DNA from: Pristionchus mayeri
Taxonomy: Eukaryota > Nematoda > Chromadorea > Rhabditida > Neodiplogasteridae
Direction: 5' to 3'
Length of the DNA: 64,000 nucleotides
Assembly (NCBI GenBank): GCA_036245805.1
Contig: BTRK01000002.1
Location: forward strand, 16,237,067-16,301,066
The notes beneath the pieces were generated by a model. That model was not told the DNA's origin. It searched no databases and worked only from the letters and a program-made list of their open reading frames with translations. Position 1 is the first letter of the stretch. Each line of letters begins with the position of its first letter. Both the position numbers and the translations under genes were made by a program. Below, one piece after another: positions 1-10,315 of the stretch.

Positions 1-1372
1 CATTGCTCATAGTTACCGTACCCTGCTTCCTAGCTGCAGCTCTCATCAGTTGGCGTTAGGTCGTTCTCATTAGTCTCCCATTAACGACAGCCGACCTTCG
101 CAGTGACAGTACTTTGTCAGTGGGGGCAAGGAGAGAGCAGGAGAGAGATAAGGGAGATTGGAGAGAGCGCAGAGGTAGTCGACCACTTGTCAGTGAGAGA
201 GCGACGAATTGAATGAATGAGCTGCGCGCGACCTCGCAATCCCTCCAAAACTACGACTCATGAGGAACTCATTTAAAAACCACAAGGAAACTGGGGAAAA
301 TCCGTCAATCAATCCTGGTCTTACTATCAGCATCCCTTGCATTGGTTTTACGCGCTAAGTTCCATGGTGATGACGTATTTTTTCAGATATTAGAATCGAA
401 TTTTCGTTAGAGAGTAATAAGGCAATGGAGTGCTAGCATCTACTCACCGCTTCCGTTCACTGCTAATCTTGCTGTAGTTCCAATCAGTTCGCGATTCGTC
501 GATATGTAAATAGACTGCCGCTCGTAATTTTTTTGTTTGAATTAGTTGTGCAGCCCCCATGAATATGACAACGTATTCCTCAAAAGCTGTTCTTGTTTGC
601 CGGCAGTGAATGCAATTCCATTCCCAAACACACTCAATCTGATTGAAATGAGTAGACTAATTCCTCTCGGTCGTAAGATGACTTTGATTAGCGAGAGAAG
701 ACCAATCTACGTCCCCTCACTCCTCTCACTCTCTTGTTTTCTCTGACTGCCGAAAGAGAATGCAGAGTGGAGAGAGGCAGACAGTTGGCGAGAGAGCGTG
801 TGAATTCGAGAGAGCACCGGGCAATTAGGCGGAATTAGTGTAGACCCGTGTGATGAGGGAGAGAGGCGCACCCTTACATCAACCATATTTAGGGATGTCA
901 AACAGGGGCTAAACAAACTGATAAGTTTTGTAAAAAAGTCGGAAAAGCGTCTTTATTTCCCAAAAAGAGAACTCAAAACGAGAGATAAATATTCCTTCAG
1001 GAAGAATTGTTTTTCACGACTGTCGACTCTTCAAACTACCTCATTTTCGCGATGCCTCAACTAAAATTCCGCGGGGGAGGAAGTGCTTCTGGAAATAGAC
1101 AAATGAGAAAAACAAGCGCAGGAAGAGATGCATACAGTACTCCCTAAAGGCCTACCGTATCATGGAGGAGTCCTTTTGTCCACCTTAGAGAGCGATAAAA
1201 ACCATCAAAGAAGTGCAGTCAGGCGCGATTGATACACACATACACATTGACGAGCGGGTCTTCTTTCTTTCTTCCTCCGCTCCTTTGACAGACCAATTGA
1301 CGCCTGTTAGAGGGGGGATCACATCACTAAGACCGGAATCTTTCGGTGATCTTTGATCTTTTATTTTTGCAG
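1..1372. other. Non-coding DNA upstream of first visible lin-31 exon
   Basis: No exon with coding character is visible. GA/CT-rich tracts occur at about 125-180 and 740-860. The first half of the forkhead domain, which should precede the exon at 1373, is not found here, so this stretch is probably a long lin-31 intron or alternative promoter region, with the 5' exons outside the window. A GATCTTTGATC motif lies at 1348-1358, just before the splice acceptor. Confidence 0.5.
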
Positions 1373-3120
1373 TTTCCCTTCTATCGCAACAACACACAAC
1401 GGTGGCAGAATTCGCTGCGGCACAATCTCTCCTTCAATGACTGCTTCATCAAGATACCGAGGAGGGCGGATCGACCCGGAAAGGTTTGGGCTGCTGTATT
1501 TCGAAGATTGAATCGGACACAAGATCTGATGATCACAGTAGAATGATGACCTTCCGGATGATAACTAAAAAAGTATCCTTCCCCTATACAATAGATTCAA
1601 GGGTGTCAAAAATGTCAAAAACCTAGTGCCTAGAATTGTGATACAATCGATTAATGCACACAATAATTCAAGTTTTAAGGAGTTGATATTTGATCTTTGT
1701 AGGGTTCGTACTGGGCGGTGCATCCAAATGCGCTCTCGATGTTCGAGAATGGATCGTGTCTGCGAAGAAGAAAGCGATTCAAGGTGAGCGATGGGAAAAT
1801 ATGAAAAATAGGAGAAACAAACTATTCGAAATATGAACATCGAATCACTTAAAAAGAACACATTCTCATCGCATGTAGGCCATAGTTCGTTGTGTGACAA
1901 CACGCACCATGGGAGGTCCGATCAGTCATGGTTGGAGAAACAGAAAAAAAGAGAGCAAAAAGATTGCACAAACTGACAGCCACTGAGGCGACCTCCACTA
2001 TTTTTGACGGAGTGGAACTGGAAAAAGTCGTGACTAGAGAAGTTGAGCCAATCGATAATCGGTAGGTCAACGAGTCCGATCCGATCCCGTCTCGTTCCTC
2101 GGCCAGCACTCGAGAATTGCTCAAGAATCTCCCCCCACCGCCATTTCCAGGAGCAGGCGAGTGATCATTGTTCTCCTGAAAAATGATTTTTTGGAATATT
2201 ACTTACTTTCATGCATCTGACAGTATTCCTAAATGAAGTTTTCTGATATTTCATCTTCAGACTTCTCTCCGTTCTCTCTTCTCTTCCCATCGCTGCTTTC
2301 GGCTACGCCCTTTCCTCCTGCGTCATTCGGGCTGCAGCAGCCTCAGCAGACTCTCGATCTCAGTGGTTAGTTATTTGTTAGTTAGAAAAAAAGAGAGAAC
2401 TTTAATCATGCGTTCGTTTCTTGGATAACATTGAATTCGTGCGGATTATATTCAGTCGCACTTTGCTCCGCATTCCAGTTGAGTTTCAAACACTTTGTAA
2501 ATGACGAATGTAAAATCAAAGATAATAGGTTTGTATTTCTTTTTCCAAATTTACAAAGAATCAACACATTCTCAATAACGAGTAGCATACATGATCTATT
2601 TGGCCCAACATGCTTCGGAGTCGCAAAAAAATCGTACTTTACAGCAGGCAGCATCGACCTCCTGCCCGCCTCCTCCAGTCACTCCTCCCGCTCCGGGTCG
2701 CCCTGCCCCTCCCCTGCTGCAGCTACAGCTAATCAGCATCATCAGGCCACGCCCACCACGCTGCAGGTGCAGCTAGTAGATCAGAGATCACTATTCCACA
2801 CTCTAGCACACACTAAACCATATTCTAACTCTGATCAAAAGAAAACCTGAACCAACAGTATCCCCAAATCTCTTCAGGATCTGCTATCTACGTACAATCT
2901 GATGCTGCTGCCGCAGATGCTTGCTGCGGCCTCTGCAGCAGCTGCGGCTGCGATTCCGATCGATTTCTCGGCCAAGGACTGCTCCTCCGACTCTCTGCCC
3001 CTCTCGGAGAAGAGCTCCTTCGAGGCTTCCGATGCCGAGACCTCCTCGACGCCTCCCAAATCAGTCTCGAGAGCCTCGAATCCCTCCGGGTTCTCGATCG
3101 AAGCAATACTCGGACTGTGA
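1373..3120 (+). CDS. lin-31: Forkhead (FoxB) transcription factor, 3' part
   Basis: DNA-binding transcription factor of the FoxB class; in C. elegans LIN-31 controls vulval cell fate downstream of MAP kinase. Exons read in phase: 1373-1483, 1703-1783, 2066-2156, 2261-2365, 2648-2766, 2878-3120 (stop TGA 3118-3120). The first two encode the second half of the forkhead domain ([20 protein letters not shown], then GSYWAVHP and LRRRKRFK). The rest is proline/serine/glutamine-rich, with a poly-Ala stretch, and ends in FSIEAILGL, which fits an eh1 (Groucho-binding) motif. The 2156/2157 intron uses a GC donor. An open segment at 1916-2062 could be an alternative exon ending at TAG 2063-2065. The start and first half of the domain lie outside the window. 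Family call is secure; the ortholog name rests on closest resemblance. Confidence 0.85.
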
Positions 3121-5037
3121 ACACGGGCATCCCTCCTCTCCACTCTGAGCTTATCCCCTCGCTCTTGCCATAACCGAGTTCTCCCTGACTTTCCTTGTGC
3201 ATTTTCCCCCGTCCCGAGTCATCGTCCAAAGTCGTTTTGTATCCGAGAGATCAAAGATCAGCCCGAACCTACTTCAGAGTATCTATTCGCCTTGTGAAGG
3301 CGCTCTATCAATCACATTTATTGGGTTCGCTCCGGTGGTTTCGTTCCTTCTTGTTGATAAATTTTTAAATTGCTGATCTGAAGGTGTGTAAAATGCAATG
3401 TCAGAAAGCTCCTACCTATTCTTTATCTGGTTTAGAAATGTTCAAAATAAGCCATTCCTTAGCTAATTTGTTGAGCTGGTTTCGATGGGTCTATTAACCT
3501 CCCCATCCTCATACCTCTCTTCGCTCCTTATTCCATGCCGAAAGACCCCTTCCGCTTACCAGTTTGCAACAGCGATCCCATTATCATCGTATCACTTCTC
3601 TTCTTATTCGGTCTTCCTTTGAGACGCGCGACTTTTGCCGTTCTGCCGCGCGCAAATTCGACCAGTGAAGCGTGCAATGACCATACAAGGGAAGTGGTCT
3701 GAGACTCTCTCTATTCCACACACTCTCTCGTCAGTGAGAGAGTATGGGAAACAGAGAGAGTGAGGGGCAAAAAGGTGAGAGTTTAGTGATCCAGTCACTC
3801 AGGCGTCTCTTCTTCTTTTCCCTCACTCAGCGAGGAGATGGTTTCACACTGTGAAACGCCCTTTTTGTCCCTGAAATGTGGTTGGTATGTACGGAAGAAG
3901 GATTATCGCTGTTTCTTATGCTGTGTTTGAGTATGATGAGAGATAATTCAGACTAGTGTATTATCTTCTTAATTCACACTTCGAATGCACTTAACTCAGA
4001 TTACTACTGCTGCTCTACAGCACTTCTTTTCCCGTGCATGCTCTAGTCTTCATAATTAAATTCAGTTACGAGCGCTAGCAAGCGCCCGCAACAAGAATAT
4101 TAGTCACTTTTTGCGGATTTCTTTCAGAATTCACAAGCAATAGAGCAATCGTGGAAGCAGCATTTCTGTGATCTTCTCGTTTAGGATAACTGAGTACGGT
4201 AGTTCAATATTTTGGTCGAAGTTTTCCCTCGCGTATCGTTAATGTGATGTGTCTCTTTCCTTTTTCTTTACTGTAAAATAGCCAATTCGGCCTTTCCACT
4301 TGGTCAAACACCGTAGTACCGTATTCTAGAGGGGGGAGGGGGGAGGTAATTTAATTTCCCGCGTTCAGACGCTCCAAATATTGTTCCATTGACTGTTCGA
4401 AAGAGAAAAACAGGAGAAATTGTTACGCGCTCAGACTAGTGTATTCATGTAATTTGTGGCGGAGGGAGGAAAGAGGAAAAGGTTGTAAAAGCCGAGTAAG
4501 AGAGTCTAATTAGAGTTAGGGGGAACCAACAAGGGGATGTAATAATATTTGAAAACGAGTGTAGACTCCCAAGCACCAACTGAGGTCAGCCTAAGAGGAA
4601 AGGGTAGAAGCCAGGACCATCTTTTGGAGGATATAACTAATCGATACTTTCGGTCAGGATAGGTAGATCAGAAGAGGATATTTTGGGAATAGAGAAGGAT
4701 TATCGGAGTAGAGAAAAACCATTAGGTAACATTCCGTTCCTCACCCGGGTGGAAATAGTCTAACCATTCTAGGGCCAATTACTTTCCGCCATCTGGTAGC
4801 CTGAGGGTATTTTGGAGGAGAGGGAGGGAAGGAGAAATTAGAAGGAGTCAATTACTCACTGTTGCATGGTTGTCTCAACATTTGAGCTCATCTGTCAATT
4901 TTGCGAGGAAGGAACAATTATTGAGAGAATAGAGAGACAAAGGGTTCAGGAGAACATTTTCCGTAAGGACAATGCACTTCAATTTGCATAAGCAGAACAT
5001 TTACAATTTAATATTTATTAAACAAACAGTAACGTGA
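3121..5037. other. Intergenic, no gene seen
   Basis: Between the lin-31 stop and the stop of the convergent minus-strand gene. It holds the lin-31 3' UTR, a GATCAAAGATC motif at 3249-3259, a purine-rich tract at 3715-3780, and a G-rich run near 4332. No reading frame here has splice sites and codon phase that make a gene. Confidence 0.5.
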
Positions 5038-7540
5038 TTATTCCCTCCTCAGAAAGGCCAGGGCTGATTTCCTTCCAGTTCCAGCATTGAGAGGATCCGG
5101 ATTGTCTCGAGTGAACTGGGCCATCCCACTGAAAATAATGCTGATATAATCACAAACAGACTCAATCTCAGACTACAGGAAGACAATTGGCTTACGTTCT
5201 CAGATTGGGAAATCCGACATTCACTTGGTCCCAAGTTCCCTCCAGACCGAGGAATGGAACTTCGAACGTTGAGGCATGCGAGAGCTTACCTAGAATGCTA
5301 ATTTTTAGAGAATTTACAAATCATGAATGCCTTACTCCAATCAAAATAACTCAAGCAAGCAATAACTTGAAATTGTGATAATTGTGATGCGTCTAATTTC
5401 TTAAGGTATCTTAATCTTCATTAGTTATCGTACCCTCAGGCCAGTTGACAAGCGAAGTTTTCGTTCCTCTCCAGAAGGAAACACCGTGGTCTCGAGGTCG
5501 ATCGAATGTAGTGTGAGTGGCTGAAAAATAATAGTCATTATGATGGGTTTGTTATTTGTGGTCGAGTGCTTCATTCAAATTGCTTAAAACCAATTTCATT
5601 AAAAATAAAGAAGTTTTGAAACTCAATTCACCGTTGAGTTGAGTTGAAACACATTATTTTTCAAAGCAGTCTACGATTCAAATCGATTTCCTCACCCAGT
5701 GGATCGTATCCATAGAATACTCCTCTCACGAGAGGGGGAGGGGCGTAATCCCTTCTTGCTGCCGGAGTTAGATCAAGAAGAGGCTGCCAGATCAAATGAC
5801 ACTTCGCTTGCCACCTAATTTACAGTATTTAAAAAATCGTGTTGAAGATCATTTCGAACTATACAATTGAAATAAAATGATGAATATCAAAGTTCAAAGA
5901 TCATCCCTCACCTCTGGCAGTTAGGCACATTGGCTGCGCTGACTTTTCCCGGATTGCACTGCCAGTCCATCACCCATTGCAAATGCACACACTCGCACGC
6001 ATTTACGCATGTGGGATCAGTTTCCTGGAGTGATCTTTGATCTTTCTTATAGTGCTAGGTTTGTTGTTCGTGCGATATGTTGTTAGAGATATTTGTTCTT
6101 CAGATTGCATTAATTCTGGACTCCGATATAACCAAATTGTGACTAAGGTTTTTAGGCCGGGTTTTTTTTGGAAGCGACAACAGTCTAGAAGAATTAGGAT
6201 GTACCTTGCAGCTAGTATAGCACTTCTCTAGCGCGCGAACACCACGGCGAGGAATGCCCGCCTCCCGCCATGCAACGAGTTGGCGACGAATCTGACGACG
6301 ATATGAGGTCAGAGATCAATGAGGAATAAGAAGTGCTCAGTCAATAGTGTTTACCTAGCATCCTCTTTGAACATACGAGTGAAATAAGATTATTTCAATT
6401 TACGACCTCACGCCACAGAAATCAACTATCAACGACCAAACTCCGATCTCACGTGATTGATTGAAGGCAGCACGCGATCTGCACAGTACGCCTCGTATCG
6501 TTCGCAGATAATGCGAACCTGAGGACAGCGATTAAAGATCAAACTAGAGAACTACAGAGCTCGCTCACTTCCTCATTGTACTTGGCAATGTTCGAAGTGC
6601 GACAGTAGTAGCTGAATTTTTGCTTTTATTAGATTGGATCCAAGATCCGTATTTTCGTTTCGCCAATAGGGAAACATTAGTGCGCTGGCAACTGGTAGAA
6701 AGTGAAAGTCGATGAAAAAAAAGAGAATATAGCGATAAAAGACCGAACTGAAAATGCGGCAGAAACTGCTTGCACTGCTCGCTCAGCGTTGTGGCAGGAC
6801 TGGAATTTCTTATTTTTCAATATACTAATCGATAATCTTGCCGTTCATTCTTCGCCAACTCCTCAAGAGGGATAGTGAAGATGTCGATGCCCTCGGTGAG
6901 TGCGACTGAAGGGAGATAGGGAGTATACTCTGATCGCGTGATCTCTCATTGATTTGCGTTTATGCTAAATAGAGTGCAAATCATAGTTGATTGATTAATT
7001 GTTAAAGGAGGAGTAAATGCAAACGCGCACCTGGTTGGAATATGTTTCACCTAGGGACGCACTCTCTTCAAGTCGCGTGCTATCTCGCCCCCTTCCATGA
7101 GCTTTCCCTGATCTGGCTCCCAGCCAACTATCTATAACTCTGTTCGGAATGGATATATCAATGTGAAAATTTCGGAACTTCTTATCGTTGTGGAGCTCTA
7201 GGCCGTGCATATGATAGCTTCAGAAATTGAATTTTGAGTTTACTCCTCCTTTAACTCATTACTCGTTCCAATCACGATATGTAAAAGTGAAATGTTCTTG
7301 CTTTGTCGTTTACGCTTTCAAATCAGAAACAACGAATTTCAGAACTCAAAAATAGACTAACAAGGTAGAGAGGGATCTGAAGCTTCGGCGTCTTTTTCAT
7401 TCAATGCAGTAGCCTGAGAGTTCGTTCTTTATCGTAATAAATGAGAAGAGAAGGAGATCGGGTGGTAGGTCACTGACCTTCTCTCCAATCGATAATCGGG
7501 TGATCACTGCCAGCAGCAACAGCAGCGCCCGTTCCCGCAT
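5038..7540 (-). CDS. Secreted cysteine-rich protein, unknown function
   Basis: Eleven minus-strand exons join in consistent phase: 7540-7478, 6891-6842, 6799-6749, 6611-6569, 6518-6453, 6291-6205, 6024-5912, 5814-5696, 5520-5434, 5289-5196, 5128-5038 (stop TAA), giving about 287 residues. Exon 1 encodes MRERALLLLLAVITRLSIG, a clear signal peptide, so the product should enter the secretory pathway. The middle (residues about 40-165) is rich in cysteine (CKQF, YYCRTS, CERYEAYC, CYTSC, CVNACECVH), suggesting several disulfides; no membrane segment follows. The C-terminal third is Cys-poor. The intron after 6842 starts with GC, and intron 1 carries a MITE. The exon 2 acceptor at 6891 is weak and is the least certain junction. 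I do not recognise the family. Confidence 0.7.
7006..7250. mobile_element. TTAA-flanked MITE
   Basis: A 245-bp element with perfect 12-bp terminal inverted repeats (AGGAGGAGTAAA), flanked on both sides by TTAA (7002-7005 and 7251-7254). The TTAA duplication is the mark of piggyBac-type transposition. It lies in intron 1 of the secreted-protein gene and has no coding capacity. Confidence 0.75.
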
Positions 7541-8218
7541 CTTCCCTTTCTCTTTCTTGCCATTTTCCTCTCCTTTCTCGCCCTTCCCAACTTCCCGTTT
7601 TATCCGTTAGCAATGAGAACTGGGTGCTATTATCTCACTCGTCCCCTGCCTTACTCCTTTGTTTTCTTATGTTCTTAAGTTGTATATCAACAAATTTTTT
7701 GTCAAATACATCTGAAAATATCATCATGCATACTCCCAATCCCATCTGTAGTCCTTCTAATTCTTCTCAATCATGGATAGCAATGCTGCAAGTCTCGTCG
7801 TCCTCAGAAGAACCGATGACTTTGGATGGGTTCTTTAGAAAAATCCTTACCACATCAAAACACAAATTTCAGTAACATTTTGAGAACTGCAACAATCGTT
7901 TTTTGCATTGTATTCAAATCCTCATGGATATCGTTTTGGTTGTCTCGGATGTGAATTTACGGAAATATTGAAACATATCACAAGCAAATAAATTGAATTC
8001 TTTGAAATCAGTGGATCGATTATGAAATTATAAATATTGCTAGAAACAATAATAAAGTATTCTTACAGCCGTCACAGAGGAGGAGACTCATCGAATATGA
8101 GCTGGAATAGATCAGAAAAACCGATGCTCGGGGATCGATTAAGAGTACCTCGAAGTTTAGCTCAAGTCATCGTATGAATCGTTTCGGTGGTCACATAATC
8201 CGATGATCTAGCTGGTTG
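7541..8218. other. Upstream region of secreted-protein gene
   Basis: Non-coding. Contains a pyrimidine-rich stretch at 7540-7600 immediately upstream of the start codon of the minus-strand gene and otherwise AT-rich DNA. A promoter is expected here by position only. Confidence 0.35.
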
Positions 8219-8220
8219 TA

Positions 8221-9459
8221 CAGGGTGCGCCATAATTACCCAGACTGATGTTTTCATATGTTTCACACCTTTGGAACGGGATTTCAATTATATGGTTCAT
8301 GGCAACATTTATCAACTATATGGGCATTAGTAAAATACTAGCAATGTTGATGAGGCCTCACTTCGCTCTGACTCAGACCTTGAGTCTCTTCATATAGCAA
8401 ACTGTACATTCCCGCAGGAAATTTTCATGAACTTTGTATCGTGCTTTGAGGAGAACAGTCATAAATGTTGAGTTATTGGTAGAGGGCACCTTGGCCTACT
8501 ACAAACCCTAAACATTGAAGTCGAGGGTATTGAGATCGGGGGAGTTCGAGGCCAATCAGTCAGAGTGATTAATCGGGTGCATGGGTGTTCAGGCACTACG
8601 TTTTATTGTGAATGATAGCAGAATCTTGCTGAAAGATCTAGTGGTCCAGATCGAAATGGGAATGGGCCACGGGTGGAAGCGCGTCTCCGAATATGTGCTT
8701 CATGTAATACTCCTTATTGATCTTGACGCCCGGAGTGACTAAAAAAACGAGATGGAACTTACATGTTGGGCAAATTGCAGCCCAAACCCTAATGTAAAGG
8801 GGATAATTGGAGAAGCAGTGATTCCATGGCTATTTTAGGATTCTTCAAGATCAGAGGCAGTGATTATGCCGTTTTTGATATTCAGCTTGCCTTCGACAGT
8901 AAAGATATTTGCATCACTGAATAACGTACAAAAGTGCGCGGACCTGGCACAATGCAACAACAGTATACGGTATCATTCTCTACGGAGCTCATCTTATCGG
9001 TGCAACTTCAAGCGCGTGTAAGGGCGAAGAGTCAACTAGGACATGAGAAGACCACGATCGGATGCGTTCGAACTATCGAGATTCTTATTAATTAGAATGT
9101 CGTTTCGAAGGATCTCTCTTTCGGATGCGCTCTAGGTTCCTGGTTGTGGAAACACATGCCGATTTCTCTACGACCGGACGACCCTGTTCCGTGTTATGCC
9201 TTTGGTACATAATATCAGTACGAGAAGCAGCAGACTTGTGAAAGCCGAGCCGATGAGTGATGTAGAACAGTGCATGCGCAGGTAGGAAATGCGGGTTTGA
9301 AGCGACTAGGCATCTCCATTTGACTTATTGAAATGAAACCTTGAATATCGAGAGAGCAAAGGTCACTCGTTATGATGATGAAATGGGGATCACGAATATC
9401 GACTGGACCGCGGAGCCATATAATGTTGAATTCTGTCCGGATAATTATGGCGCACTCTG
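8221..9459 (-). mobile_element. Decayed Tc1/mariner-type transposon
   Basis: Imperfect terminal inverted repeats (CAGGGTGCGCCATAATTA on the left and its near complement on the right), each flanked by TA (8219-8220, 9460-9461), enclose 1.24 kb. On the minus strand at about 8556-8510 a fragment reads NSPDLNTLDF, matching the conserved region around the last catalytic residue of IS630/Tc1/mariner transposases; upstream reading frames are broken by stops. It is therefore a dead copy of a full-length element. Confidence 0.65.
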
Positions 9460-9461
9460 TA

Positions 9462-10315
9462 GTTCAAAAAAATCATCATCGATTTATGTGATTTTGGGTA
9501 TATAATATCCCGTGATCGAGCATTTTATTCTGACCTCCTGGGAGGATTATTCCTTACGAATTATCGCGCCATGCATCCTATAATTTGAAAACTTACATCT
9601 GATTTTCAACTCATCTCTTATTTAATGCCAACAATTACTCCGAAAAACGCCTTTCCTAGAGAATTTAACCGTTGAATTTGACTGTGTTTCACCTCGTTTT
9701 CAAAAAAACAGAGGGAAACTTGATGAGTCAATAAGTATCGGGAAAACCCTTTTCAAAATAAACCCATTTATTGAGCTGTCCAGCATCACCAGTTGCAGCA
9801 CGTCAACGTTGTCACCACAAAATGCAAATGGGAATTATAGCTGTGACAGTATCAGAAGTTTGATATATCAGCGACGCTCGACTGTATGTGTTGCACTAAT
9901 CACTCCAGAGCAACGTTGCATTACACTGATTATATATCAAGTGCTAATTGTGCAGAGATTGAAAAAATCTAGTCACAATGTATGAACAGCATGATATTTC
10001 GAATTGGAGGAGGTTAGAAGCTAATTGGTCAGTATTATGAAGATGGCAATTGGTGTTCAGTGAAATTGCACGCTCTTTGATTTCCTCCTTGGTGCGTCAT
10101 GTTGCCACACATTTCAACACGTTTCGCTCGTTTTCGCAACATAACGAGTCTAGTTAGAAACGTGCCCATGATTCCTGTCTCTCATCTTCCTCTGACCAAC
10201 CCTCCTCTCTCTTGGACACCTACTCTCTCTAGAGGGAAACAATGGGTACAATTGAGTCAGAGACTCTGCCGGAGCCTCCCATTTACTTCCTCCACGCTCC
10301 TTTTTAGCTCTTGAA
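9462..10315. other. Upstream region of the GST gene
   Basis: No gene recognised. The promoter of the GST gene should lie here. A pyrimidine-rich stretch at about 10170-10235 precedes the start codon. Confidence 0.35.
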
